Counted from the first letter of the stretch, positions 8,602 to 17,033 are shown. The stretch is DNA of 45,817 nt from Candidatus Aquitaenariimonas noxiae (GCA_002780005.1 PEWV01000022.1:1-45817); one strand, 5' to 3'. Made by a program: numbers and translations. The notes: generated by a model not told the origin, from the sequence alone.

Positions 8602-9971
8602 AGGCAAGGAGAATTGTTTTTATTATTTTAGCGTTAGCCATATTTATGAGTTTTAACATTCAGGGCGGTATGTGCAAACAGAAGCAGGAGCCCAAGCAAG
8701 CTTCCGGAGGAGATCTCTATAATGAGATAGAACTATTTTCGGATACCATAAGCATAATAAAAACCGATTACGTGAAAGACGTGGGGCCTAAAGAGCTCAT
8801 ATACGGGGCATTAAAAGGCATGCTTAGCAGCCTTGATAGCCACAGCCAGTTTATGGACCCGGATACCTATAACGAGATAAAGGTAGAGACTACCGGAAAA
8901 TTCGGAGGCTTAGGCATCGAAATTACTATAAAAGACGGTCTCTTGACCATTGTTTCTCCTATAGAAGGAACCCCCGCGTTCAATGCCGGCTTAAAGGCCA
9001 ATGACAAAATCGTTAAAATAGACGGGGAGATCACCAGGGATATCACTTTGATCAGCGCCGTTAAAAAATTGCGCGGAGAACCTGGAACAAAAGTAACGCT
9101 TACTATCTTGCGCGAAAAAGCCGAGAGTATTTTTGATGTAACGGTGACGAGGGATATTATACGGATAGAAAGCGTCAAAAGAGCGGAAATACTTGAAGAC
9201 GGCATAGGATATATAAGAATAACCGAATTCCAGGAAAATACTTCCAAGGATCTGGGAACGGCTTTAGAGAAGCTGAAAAAGGACGGGATGAATAGCCTTA
9301 TTCTGGATCTGCGGAATAACCCGGGCGGCCTCTTAAGCGTTTCTGTGGATGTGGCTGAGAAATTTATTGAGAAAGGAAAAATGATAGTCTCGACTAAAGG
9401 CCGCATGAAGAGCCAGAACATGGAATTTAAGGCAAGAGATCCCAAGCCGTACATGGATTTCCCGATAGTGGTTCTGGTAAATGAAGGTTCGGCAAGCGCT
9501 TCCGAGATCGTCGCCGGCGCTCTTCAGGACCACAAGCGTGGCATACTTCTCGGAACAAAGACGTTCGGTAAAGGGTCTGTGCAGACGGTCATACCGCTTA
9601 GGGACGGCTCGGCGCTGCGGCTTACTACGGCGCAATATTTTACCCCGAGCGGCCGCTCCATAAATGGGGAAGGTATAAATCCTGACATAATGATCGAATT
9701 AGAAGAGAAAACAGCCGAAAAAGATGAAATGAAGGAAGGGAAAAAGGAAGAGAAGAAAGAAGACATTTTTGAAAAACTTGAAAAGGAACCTAAAGAAGGC
9801 TTAACTCCCCCGGAAGACAAAAAAGGTGATGAGAAAAAATCAGACAGCAAAAAAACCGAAGAGAAGAAAGAAGAAGTCAAAAAGAAGAGCGAGATAATTT
9901 ATGACTCTCAGCTTTTAAGGGCCATAGATCTTTTAAAAGGTTTAAAGGTATACAAAACAATTAGCGGATAA
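8598..9971 (+). CDS. Carboxy-terminal processing protease, S41 family
   Basis: A 457-residue CtpA-like periplasmic protease. An N-terminal hydrophobic signal (about residues 5-26) is followed by the short S41 helical region and a PDZ domain at about 95-180 (KFGGLGIEITI, then GTPAFNAGL). The catalytic domain has the serine motif GSASASE at 297-303 and Lys325 in TFGKGSVQT, so it should be active. Residues from about 370 to 440 are almost entirely Lys, Glu and Asp, an unusually long charged low-complexity tail. The start overlaps gatB by 4 bases and the stop overlaps the next ATG (TAATG). Confidence 0.92.
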   Translation: MKARRIVFIILALAIFMSFNIQGGMCKQKQEPKQASGGDLYNEIELFSDTISIIKTDYVKDVGPKELIYGALKGMLSSLDSHSQFMDPDTYNEIKVETTGKFGGLGIEITIKDGLLTIVSPIEGTPAFNAGLKANDKIVKIDGEITRDITLISAVKKLRGEPGTKVTLTILREKAESIFDVTVTRDIIRIESVKRAEILEDGIGYIRITEFQENTSKDLGTALEKLKKDGMNSLILDLRNNPGGLLSVSVDVAEKFIEKGKMIVSTKGRMKSQNMEFKARDPKPYMDFPIVVLVNEGSASASEIVAGALQDHKRGILLGTKTFGKGSVQTVIPLRDGSALRLTTAQYFTPSGRSINGEGINPDIMIELEEKTAEKDEMKEGKKEEKKEDIFEKLEKEPKEGLTPPEDKKGDEKKSDSKKTEEKKEEVKKKSEIIYDSQLLRAIDLLKGLKVYKTISG

Positions 9972-10762
9972 TGGTCTTAAAGAAAAGGGCGTTTCTTACA
10001 ATATTAGCGGTTCTAATAATTCTCTTGGGAACATTTTTTCTCTTAAAGACAGGAAAAAAAGAAGTTATCAAAGAAAAAGAAATGCCGGTGATCGCTAAAG
10101 TTAAGGTCGCGATCGTGATAGACGACCTCGGCTATAGCCTGAAAAATTTAGAACTCTTAAACAGTATTAAGAAGCCACTGACGCTTTCCGTGCTGCCGAA
10201 TCTCCCTAATTCTAAAGCGGCCGCTGTAGAAACGGCAAAAAACGGCTATGAGATCATTATGCACCTGCCGCTCGAACCAAAAAATAAAACCGCGACCCTC
10301 GAGGCAGGCACGCTTTTAGTGGATATGCCGAAAGAGGCTTTAACGGAAAAACTAAATACCGGCATAGCCAGTCTCTCACGCATTAAAGGCGTGTCGAACC
10401 ATATGGGGTCAAAGGCGACCGAAGACAGAGATTTTATGATGATTATATTCAAAGAATTAAAACGGAAGAAACTTTATTTTTTCGATAGCGTTACGACCGA
10501 TAAAAGCGTGTGCAAAGAGTTGGCGAAGGAAATGCACATGCAGTTCGCCGAGAGAAATATTTATCTTGATAATATCGGCGAGTCAAATTATATAAAGGGG
10601 CAGCTAAGGCGGCTTGTTAGCGAGGCTAAAAAGAACGGCTCAGCTATAGCTATAGGCCACGACAGGCGTATGACTATAAAGACGTTGGCCGAAGAGATGC
10701 CTAAGCTAGAAAATGAAGGCGTGGAATTTGTTTTTTTATCAAAACTCCTAAAGAGGTATTAG
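9971..10762 (+). CDS. Divergent polysaccharide deacetylase (YibQ family)
   Basis: A 263-residue protein with one N-terminal membrane segment (about 7-25) and a periplasmic domain of the divergent polysaccharide deacetylase family. The start motif VAIVIDDLGYS and the IIMHLPLEP motif match the family and supply the acidic and histidine residues of the fold. Its pairing with a CtpA-type protease is common in Gram-negative genomes, often near envelope genes. The substrate is not known; a role on peptidoglycan or another envelope glycan is inferred. Confidence 0.85.
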   Translation: MVLKKRAFLTILAVLIILLGTFFLLKTGKKEVIKEKEMPVIAKVKVAIVIDDLGYSLKNLELLNSIKKPLTLSVLPNLPNSKAAAVETAKNGYEIIMHLPLEPKNKTATLEAGTLLVDMPKEALTEKLNTGIASLSRIKGVSNHMGSKATEDRDFMMIIFKELKRKKLYFFDSVTTDKSVCKELAKEMHMQFAERNIYLDNIGESNYIKGQLRRLVSEAKKNGSAIAIGHDRRMTIKTLAEEMPKLENEGVEFVFLSKLLKRY

Positions 10763-10765
10763 AAG

Positions 10766-11773
10766 GTGCTAACACTCGGCGTAGAGACATCATGCGATGA
10801 GACCGGCGTGGCTATTACCGACGGGAATAAAGTGTTATCCAGTATAGTCTCGTCCAGCGTTCATTTGCACTCCAGATTCGGCGGGGTTGTGCCCGAGATA
10901 GCCTCGAGGCATCACGTCGAATTTATAGGCTACTGCCTTCGGGACGCCTTTAAAAAAGCAAACGCGGATTTCGGAGATGTCAAATTGGTTTCGGTGACGC
11001 AGGGGCCCGGGCTTATGGGCTCGCTTCTCGTGGGCGTGTCTTTAGCTAAATCGATCAGTTTCGCGCTTGATATCCCTATCGTGGCAGTGAACCATGTTGT
11101 TGCGCATATATGGTCCGCCTTTTTAAACAGTGAGCGCAAAATGAGTTTCCCGTTTGTCGCCTTGGTCATATCGGGCGGACATACCAGCATTTTTCATGTG
11201 AAATCCGCTATAAAGTTAGAGCCGCTCGGGCAGACCAGGGACGACGCGTGCGGCGAATCGTTTGATAAGGTGGCGAAGATGCTGGGGTTGGGTTACCCGG
11301 GAGGGCCCATTATAGAGAAGAGGGCAAAAGATGGCGATCCTAAAAGGATAAGGTTCCCACGGTCATATCTTGGTGACTCGCTTGATTTTAGTTTCAGCGG
11401 GATAAAGACAGCTGTGTTATATTATATCAGGGGAAAAGAAAAGAACAGCGGAAAATTAAACGCCTCCGGGGTAAATGATGTATCCGCCGGATTTCAGGAG
11501 TCCGTAGTCGAGGTGATAGCAAAAAAGGCCGTTCTGGCGTGCAAGCGGAAAAAGAGCGATCATCTTGTTGTGGGCGGAGGTGTGAGCATAAATAAAAGAT
11601 TAAGAGAGGCCTTGATCGAAGAGGCCAGGCCCTGCGATATAGAAGTTATTTTTCCAAAACCGGAATTTTGCCTGGATAATGCCGCGATGGTAGCTTATCT
11701 TGGCGGCGAGCTTTATAAAAACGGAATAGTGTCGAATCTGGATTTCAAGGCATTTCAGTACAGCGAGTTTTAA
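10766..11773 (+). CDS. tsaD: tRNA N6-adenosine threonylcarbamoyltransferase
   Basis: Transfers threonylcarbamoyl to A37 of ANN-decoding tRNAs. The 335-residue ASKHA-fold protein begins at a GTG codon (10766), three bases after the upstream stop. That start gives the family N-terminus LGVETSCDETGVAI. The metal-binding histidines are His110 and His114 (VNHVVAHIWS), and the late aspartate sits in FCLDNAAMVAY. Length is normal. TsaB, TsaC and TsaE are not in the window. Confidence 0.96.
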   Translation: MLTLGVETSCDETGVAITDGNKVLSSIVSSSVHLHSRFGGVVPEIASRHHVEFIGYCLRDAFKKANADFGDVKLVSVTQGPGLMGSLLVGVSLAKSISFALDIPIVAVNHVVAHIWSAFLNSERKMSFPFVALVISGGHTSIFHVKSAIKLEPLGQTRDDACGESFDKVAKMLGLGYPGGPIIEKRAKDGDPKRIRFPRSYLGDSLDFSFSGIKTAVLYYIRGKEKNSGKLNASGVNDVSAGFQESVVEVIAKKAVLACKRKKSDHLVVGGGVSINKRLREALIEEARPCDIEVIFPKPEFCLDNAAMVAYLGGELYKNGIVSNLDFKAFQYSEF

Positions 11774-11786
11774 AGGAGGTTAAAAT

Positions 11787-12452
11787 ATGATCAGTGATCT
11801 GGATATGTTTACTAGATTAGTAGTGGCAGCTATTCTTAGCGGTATAATTGGATTCGAAAGAGAGAGGTTCGGGAGGGCAGCAGGATTGCGGACGCATATT
11901 CTTGTCGGCACCGGTTCCGCGCTCATAATGCTGACTTCTATGTACATGTTCGATATCTATAAAGGAGTGGCGCAGGTGGATCCTTCAAGGATAGCGGCGC
12001 AAGTCGTTGCCGGGATAGGTTTTCTCGGGGCCGGCACTATTTTAAGATCGCAGACATCGGTGAGGGGGCTTACCACCGCAGCCAGCCTTTGGGCTGTAGC
12101 CGCTATAGGCCTTGCTGTCGGGTGCGGGATGTTCCATGGGGCTGAGATCGCGACCGCGCTCGTCCTTGTGGTATTGTTCGTATTTTCGAAACTTGAGTGG
12201 TCGCTATTGAAAAAAGATTGTTTTAGGACCATCGTTATCAGCACAAAGGGAAGCGCGGAAGAATTAGGCAAGATAAGAGAAGTGCTGTCAAAATACGGCG
12301 TAGAGATAAAGGATTTTGGCATAGAAAAACAAGAAGGCAAACCATCGGTTCTGGTGAGAATGCACCTTAAAGTATTGACAAATATCGCGTATGATAAGAT
12401 AATATTTGATATAACGAAATTAGACGGTGTAGATAAGGCTAATTGGGAGTAA
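11787..12452 (+). CDS. MgtC/SapB-family membrane protein
   Basis: A 221-residue protein with four to five N-terminal membrane helices (residues 1-145). It carries the MgtC signatures GFERERFGRAAGLRTH and GFLGAGTI, then a cytoplasmic ACT-like tail (about 150-221). MgtC proteins act in magnesium stress and, in some bacteria, modulate ATP synthase; which role applies here cannot be read. A strong AAAGGAGGT ribosome site precedes the ATG. The neighbours do not suggest magnesium transport. Confidence 0.88.
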   Translation: MISDLDMFTRLVVAAILSGIIGFERERFGRAAGLRTHILVGTGSALIMLTSMYMFDIYKGVAQVDPSRIAAQVVAGIGFLGAGTILRSQTSVRGLTTAASLWAVAAIGLAVGCGMFHGAEIATALVLVVLFVFSKLEWSLLKKDCFRTIVISTKGSAEELGKIREVLSKYGVEIKDFGIEKQEGKPSVLVRMHLKVLTNIAYDKIIFDITKLDGVDKANWE

Positions 12453-12474
12453 AACTTAAAAAGGGGGTGCGAAA

Positions 12475-13014
12475 ATGATGAGGAGAAGGAGAGAGGAAGA
12501 GGAAACTAAAGAAAAGATTTTAGACGTAGACGCGGCTATGCAAGGAACCCTTACATTTAGAGACCCTGTAAATTTGAGAATAAACGGTAAATTTGAAGGC
12601 AAGCTTGTAACTAAAGGAAGCCTCGCGGTAGGCGAGCATGCGATCGTTAACGCCGATATCGACGGCGAAACGATAACCGTAGCCGGCAGGGTAAACGGCA
12701 ATATAATCGCGCGGCAGGAGTTACGGCTGACGTCCCCGGCGCATATAGTCGGCAATATAATAACACCGCTTTTGAACATAGAGTCAGGCGCCATATTGGA
12801 TGGAAATTGTAAAATGAGCTCTATCGATACCACGAAGCCCACAGGGGCTCTTTTTATGTCGATGGAAGAAGTCGCGAAGTATCTGGAGGTCGAACCAACT
12901 GTTGTTGCCGAGTGGGCATCTAACGGAAGGATACCTGCCATAAAAGAAGCTAATACTTGGAAGATAGAGCGCAGCAAGCTTGACGAGTGGGTCGCGAACG
13001 GGAAAATAAAATAG
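12475..13014 (+). CDS. Bactofilin fused to a C-terminal excisionase-type HTH
   Basis: A 179-residue protein with two parts. Residues about 17-118 are a bactofilin beta-helix, a polymer-forming cytoskeletal domain built from short repeats such as TFRDPVNLRINGKFEG and SLAVGEHAIVNADI. Residues about 125-179 read as a MerR/excisionase-type helix-turn-helix (MSMEEVAKYLEVEP, then SNGRIPAIKEANTWKI, ending SKLDEWVANGK). Bactofilins are usually single-domain, so the fusion is notable. A GGGGG ribosome site lies 6 bases upstream of the ATG. Forty-four bases downstream is a second HTH gene of the same type. Function is unknown; a scaffold that binds DNA or another HTH partner is inference. Confidence 0.85.
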   Translation: MMRRRREEEETKEKILDVDAAMQGTLTFRDPVNLRINGKFEGKLVTKGSLAVGEHAIVNADIDGETITVAGRVNGNIIARQELRLTSPAHIVGNIITPLLNIESGAILDGNCKMSSIDTTKPTGALFMSMEEVAKYLEVEPTVVAEWASNGRIPAIKEANTWKIERSKLDEWVANGKIK

Positions 13015-13058
13015 TTTTCCCGATAGTTTATCAATATTGCAACGGATAAGGACGCTGT

Positions 13059-13355
13059 ATGCCAGAAAGACTTTTGGACACAAAGGAAGTAGCGTGCTAT
13101 TTGGGCATAAGAGAAAAGGATGTCAAAAATCTTGTGGCTATGGGAAAACTTCCGGCCTACAAAATAGGAGGGGCCTTCCTAAGATTCAAATTTGAGCAGG
13201 TAGATGCGTTAAAAAATACAATTCTTCCGGCTTCATTTAAATCAAAAGATGTCAGCCTGCTGGAAAGGCTCGCGGATTTTTTGCGCTTTAACGATTTTTA
13301 TATCATTTCTATTATCATTGCGATCGGTTTGCTGCTCGTAATATTATATTTTTAA
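13059..13355 (+). CDS. Small excisionase-type HTH protein with C-terminal membrane tail
   Basis: A 98-residue protein. Residues 4-52 form a helix-turn-helix of the excisionase type (LLDTKEVACYLGIREKDV, then GKLPAYKIGGAFLRFK). Residues about 79-98 are a hydrophobic tail ending at the C-terminus (IISIIIAIGLLLVILYF), which should anchor it in the inner membrane with the HTH in the cytoplasm. The similarity of its HTH to the tail of the upstream bactofilin suggests a related pair. The stop overlaps the larB start by one base (TAATG). Confidence 0.8.
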   Translation: MPERLLDTKEVACYLGIREKDVKNLVAMGKLPAYKIGGAFLRFKFEQVDALKNTILPASFKSKDVSLLERLADFLRFNDFYIISIIIAIGLLLVILYF

Positions 13356-14107
13356 TGCATAAAAAATCACTGAAAAAGATATTAAAAAATATACGGGATA
13401 GAAAAATTTCTTTGCAACAGGGGATCCAGCTACTAAAAGAGTTGCCCTATGTTGATCTGAGATTTGCAAAGCTCGACGCGCATAGGGCTTTGCGGAGGGG
13501 GTTTCCGGAAGTCATATTTGCCGAAGGTAAAACGCTGGAACAAATCGGACAAATAAGCGGATCAATCCTCGCAAGGGAAGGCATCCTTTTTATAACAAGG
13601 GCTGATCAGAAAGTTTTTAATTATCTAAAAAAAACGTACCCAAGTTTAAAATACCATCCGCTGGCCAGGATCATTTATAATAAGAAATTAGATAAAAGGA
13701 AAAAAGGCGGTAAAATTCTTATAGTCAGCGCAGGTACAGCGGACTTGAAAGTAGCGGAAGAAGCGCGGCTTACCCTTGAAGTTATGGGGTGCAAGGTTGG
13801 AGTGCTTTACGATGTAGGAGTGGCCGGTATACATCGGTTGCTGGATAAAATAGGTATTCTTAATAAGGCAGCCGTCATCATTGTGGTAGCCGGCATGGAA
13901 GGCGCGTTGGCAAGCGTGGTAAGCGGCCTTGTATCGAAACCTGTAATAGCTGTCCCTACAAGCGTTGGGTACGGGGCAAGCTTTAAAGGGATCGCGCCTC
14001 TTTTAACGATGCTGAATTCTTGCTCGCCGGGCATCGGTGTCGTAAATATCGACAACGGTTTCGGAGCAGGATATCTTGCTAGCTTAATAATAGGGAATAG
14101 GGAATAG
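13355..14107 (+). CDS. larB: Nickel pincer cofactor biosynthesis protein LarB
   Basis: A 250-residue LarB. In lactate racemase maturation it carboxylates and hydrolyses nicotinic acid adenine dinucleotide, the first step to the nickel-pincer nucleotide. The C-terminal half (about 120-250) is a PurE-like domain, with SAGTADLKVAEEA and SVGYGASFKGIAPL. Cys223 in NSCSPGIGVVNIDNG matches the cysteine that traps the substrate. The last residues and the stop codon are encoded by a TAGGGAA heptamer array. larC follows after a 158-bp repeat-filled gap; larE and larA are not in the window. Confidence 0.92.
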   Translation: MHKKSLKKILKNIRDRKISLQQGIQLLKELPYVDLRFAKLDAHRALRRGFPEVIFAEGKTLEQIGQISGSILAREGILFITRADQKVFNYLKKTYPSLKYHPLARIIYNKKLDKRKKGGKILIVSAGTADLKVAEEARLTLEVMGCKVGVLYDVGVAGIHRLLDKIGILNKAAVIIVVAGMEGALASVVSGLVSKPVIAVPTSVGYGASFKGIAPLLTMLNSCSPGIGVVNIDNGFGAGYLASLIIGNRE

Positions 14108-14118
14108 GGAATAGCAGA
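14091..14118 (+). repeat. 7-bp TAGGGAA array overlapping the end of larB
   Basis: Units TAGGGAA, TAGGGAA, TAGGGAA, TAGCAGA. The first two units lie inside larB and encode its last residues (GNRE), and the third begins with the larB stop TAG at 14105. The array therefore reaches into the coding region rather than starting after it. Confidence 0.87.
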
Positions 14119-14120
14119 AG

Positions 14121-14257
14121 AGGTTACTTAAAGTTGCGGGAAGTTACGGAAGGTTGCGGAAAGTTGCAAAAAGAGCTTTCGTAACCTTAAGAAACATTAC
14201 GTAACATTAAGAAACCTTAAGTAACATCCGGAATGGTTAGCGACTAGCGATTAGATG
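14121..14257. repeat. 10-bp-phased inverted array, copy B (before larC)
   Basis: Left arm GTTRC pentamers at 14123, 14133, 14143, 14153 and 14163; right arm GTAAC or GAAAC at 14181, 14191, 14201, 14211 and 14221, all exactly 10 bp apart. The right arm and following ATCCGGAATG are nearly identical to copy A (7079-7123). The tail then has heptamers TTAGCGA, CTAGCGA, TTAGATG. The larC ATG follows at 14266. Confidence 0.88.
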
Positions 14258-14265
14258 AGGAAATT

Positions 14266-15396
14266 ATGAAGGTACTCTATCTGGATTGCTCGAGCGGAAT
14301 AAGCGGTGATATGTTCGTCGGGGCCATGCTTGACGCCGGACTGAACCTGTCTTTTTTAAAAAAAGAGCTGTCAAAACTGAACATAGGCGGTTATAAAATC
14401 TCCAAAAGAAGCGTCATGCGTAATTCGATCAAAGGTATGAAATTTGACGTGCTTATAGACGATAAGAAACATGTCCACCGGCCGCTTAAAGAAATATTAA
14501 CGGTTATAGAAAAGAGTAAATTGGATAAAGATGTTAAGGAGCTTTCAAAGTCGATATTTTTAAATATAGCCAAGGCAGAGGCGAAAGTACATAATGTCAA
14601 GGATGTGAAAAAAGTCCATTTTCGTGAGCTAGGCCACCTTGATTCGATAATCGATATCGTCAGCGCCTCTATCGCGGTCAAGGCGTTAAATATCGGGAAG
14701 GTGTACGGTTCTTATTTAAATTCAGGAAAGACCATGCCTGCAGCGTCAAATTTGCTCGAAGGCTATAAAGTGGCCTTTGCCCGCATACCTTATGAATTGA
14801 TAACCCCGACCGGAGCCGGCATTTTCACAACGCTGGTCGATAAAAATGAAACCCCGCCGCCCATGGAAGTGCTAAAAACGGGTTACGGCGCCGGGACATA
14901 TGAGATAAAGGAGATCCCGAACCTTTTAAGAGTAGTTGTAGGAGATGTAAGCGAGCTTCTATATAATGAAGATAAGGTCATAGTAGTTGAGACCAATATC
15001 GATGACACCAGACCTATAATTTATGATTATATCATGGAAAGGCTTTTTGGCTCAGGGGCATTAGATGTTTTTATAACATCCACTCATATGAAGAAATCCA
15101 GAATAGGAGCCCTGCTTACCGTGTTAGTGAGGCCCTCGGATCTTAATAAGATCGCAAAGATTATATTTGAAGAAACTACCACAATTGGGTTAAGATATTA
15201 CCAAGCTAATAGATTCACTTTAAAACGGGAGATAAAAAAAGTCAAAACAAAATACGGCGCTGTAAACTTTAAAATAAGTAAAATAGAAGGCGATAGCTAC
15301 AGGCTTAGTCCGGAATATGAGGATTGCAGGAAATTAGCAAAGAAATTTAAAGTGCCGCTTCAGGAAGTTTACGAAGGGGTCCTTAAGGAAAGATGA
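14266..15396 (+). CDS. larC: Nickel pincer cofactor biosynthesis protein LarC
   Basis: LarC inserts nickel into the pincer nucleotide. The 376-residue protein is one continuous frame, unlike Lactobacillus larC, which needs a programmed frameshift. The N-terminus CSSGISGDMFVGAMLDAG is diagnostic. HFRELGHLDSIIDI supplies the histidine and acidic cluster, and the C-terminal domain has ETNIDDTRP and HMKKSRIGALLTVL. A GAGG ribosome site lies in the tail of the repeat element upstream. CooS and AcsB in this window also use nickel, but LarC is not known to serve them. Confidence 0.92.
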   Translation: MKVLYLDCSSGISGDMFVGAMLDAGLNLSFLKKELSKLNIGGYKISKRSVMRNSIKGMKFDVLIDDKKHVHRPLKEILTVIEKSKLDKDVKELSKSIFLNIAKAEAKVHNVKDVKKVHFRELGHLDSIIDIVSASIAVKALNIGKVYGSYLNSGKTMPAASNLLEGYKVAFARIPYELITPTGAGIFTTLVDKNETPPPMEVLKTGYGAGTYEIKEIPNLLRVVVGDVSELLYNEDKVIVVETNIDDTRPIIYDYIMERLFGSGALDVFITSTHMKKSRIGALLTVLVRPSDLNKIAKIIFEETTTIGLRYYQANRFTLKREIKKVKTKYGAVNFKISKIEGDSYRLSPEYEDCRKLAKKFKVPLQEVYEGVLKER

Positions 15397-15404
15397 AATA
15401 GCCT

Positions 15405-16379
15405 ATGAAGAGCAAGATATTTTTTATTTGTACTTCGATCCTGTTTCTAGCATACGGCCTCGCCATAGCTGACAAAGTAACGCTTAAAGACGGCACAATG
15501 CTTAAGGGTGTCATTGTTGAAGATTACGCCGACAGGATAACGCTGTCTACCTTTGAAGGCGAGAAATCAATTATGAAATCAGACGCGACCGCCATAGAAT
15601 CCGATACGATAGAGGATAACATCTTGGGCTTGGCAGCGCAATATACCGATAAAAGCGATTTCGAAAAAGCTTATTATTATTACGAACAGGCGTATAAGTT
15701 AAATCCGGGTTCCAAAGCTGCCAGGGACGGTTTTACCGTTTCAAGGCAGATCCTTTTTAAAAAAGAGCAACTTCTGCAGCAGGCCGAAGTTAAAAAATGG
15801 AATATGATACAGGAATTTAATCGCTCAAAAATTTCCGGGGTCGATACAATCAAAAAAGATAACGACGCGGCCCTGAAAGATTCTATCGGCATAAAGCTTG
15901 AGATGGAAGGAACAAGCCCTAAAGTCACAGAAGTCTTAAAAGGTTCTCCCGCCGATAGCGTTGGTATTATGAGAGGCGATAAAATTATTGCTATATGGTC
16001 ACGGCTTACAGGGTATCTCAGCAAAAAAGACCTGTTATCGCGGCTCCTTGATCCTAACCAGACAGAGTTAAAACTGACCATAGAAAGGGCCATGGCAGTT
16101 ACTAAAGAGAAGCCTTCGGTATTGACAAGCGCGCAAGACCTTGTCGGCGCTACATTTGTTCTGCAATATGAAGGCATTACCGTGGAGAATGTCATTTCGG
16201 GAGGCCCGGCTGACAAAGCCGGGCTTAAGCCAGGGGATTTAGTCATAAGCGTGCGCGGCAATTTTACTCGTTACATGAGCCTTGATATGATGTATAATAT
16301 CATAAAGGAATGCAAAAATAAGGTAGATTTCGTTGACAGAAGAGAAGTGACCGTTTGGAAGAAAACAAGCATACAATAA
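15405..16379 (+). CDS. Secreted protein with two PDZ domains
   Basis: A 324-residue protein with a signal peptide (about 1-22, ending near YGLAIA). Next come a small beta domain (VTLKDGTMLKGVIVEDY), one or two TPR-like helices (about 75-105) and a charged helix. Two PDZ domains follow, at about 155-230 (GSPADSVGIMRGDKI) and 245-320 (GGPADKAGLKPGDLV). There is no protease domain. It may be a periplasmic scaffold or a lipid or peptide binder; I do not recognise a named family. It follows larC by 8 bases and precedes the HAMP protein by 14. Confidence 0.8.
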   Translation: MKSKIFFICTSILFLAYGLAIADKVTLKDGTMLKGVIVEDYADRITLSTFEGEKSIMKSDATAIESDTIEDNILGLAAQYTDKSDFEKAYYYYEQAYKLNPGSKAARDGFTVSRQILFKKEQLLQQAEVKKWNMIQEFNRSKISGVDTIKKDNDAALKDSIGIKLEMEGTSPKVTEVLKGSPADSVGIMRGDKIIAIWSRLTGYLSKKDLLSRLLDPNQTELKLTIERAMAVTKEKPSVLTSAQDLVGATFVLQYEGITVENVISGGPADKAGLKPGDLVISVRGNFTRYMSLDMMYNIIKECKNKVDFVDRREVTVWKKTSIQ

Positions 16380-16393
16380 GGGAGGTAAGAAAT

Positions 16394-17002
16394 ATGGGAA
16401 ACGGAGAATTTTCTAAACGAAAACAGTATCTCATAGCAAGCAAATTTCAGCTTAAGTATACAGCCCTTGTTGTTGTCTTCATGTTCCTGATAGCATGGCT
16501 TGCGGGATATACGATTTATTATACCGTATTCGGTTTATTGGGCGAGAAACTGGCAAATGTATACCCCCAGGGAAGATTGGCTTTGATATTCAAAACCGTT
16601 AATATCGTCCTTTTAATACGTGTAGCCCTTTTAATTCCTTTCGTAGTGATGATATCGATTATCCTCTCTCATCGAATAGCAGGCCCTGTTTACAGAATGG
16701 AGCGGTATATCAACGAAGTCTCAAGCGGCGATCTCTCTTCGATATTAAAACTCAGAAAACGCGACGAATTCAAGAGCCTGGCTGAGGCTATTAATAAAAT
16801 GACGCAGGGGTTCGCCAAGCTAACCAAGGACAATAAAGATTCGATAATCAAGCTTTCTTCGCTTTTGGATGACCTGAATGAAACGGTATCTCATCCTAAA
16901 TTCAATAAAGATAAGGCTATTTCTCTGGTAAAAGAAGCCGACAGAAAGGCTAACGAGCTAAAACGCAGATTTTCGCAATATCGCGTGGGGGAAGAAGCTT
17001 AG
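16394..17002 (+). CDS. Membrane protein with HAMP domain, no output domain
   Basis: I place the start at 16394, preceded by GGGAGG at 16379-16384, rather than at 16355 inside the upstream gene; this gives 202 residues. Two membrane helices (about 20-45 and 66-92) flank a short periplasmic loop. A HAMP segment follows (about 93-145, with RIAGPVYRMERYI and DEFKSLAEAINKM), and then a coiled-coil tail. No kinase, methyl-accepting or cyclase domain is present. Such stand-alone HAMP proteins may signal through partners. It closes this transcription block. Confidence 0.8.
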   Translation: MGNGEFSKRKQYLIASKFQLKYTALVVVFMFLIAWLAGYTIYYTVFGLLGEKLANVYPQGRLALIFKTVNIVLLIRVALLIPFVVMISIILSHRIAGPVYRMERYINEVSSGDLSSILKLRKRDEFKSLAEAINKMTQGFAKLTKDNKDSIIKLSSLLDDLNETVSHPKFNKDKAISLVKEADRKANELKRRFSQYRVGEEA

Positions 17003-17033
17003 TTCGTATCCCGGGTGGCATAAAAAATTTTCC

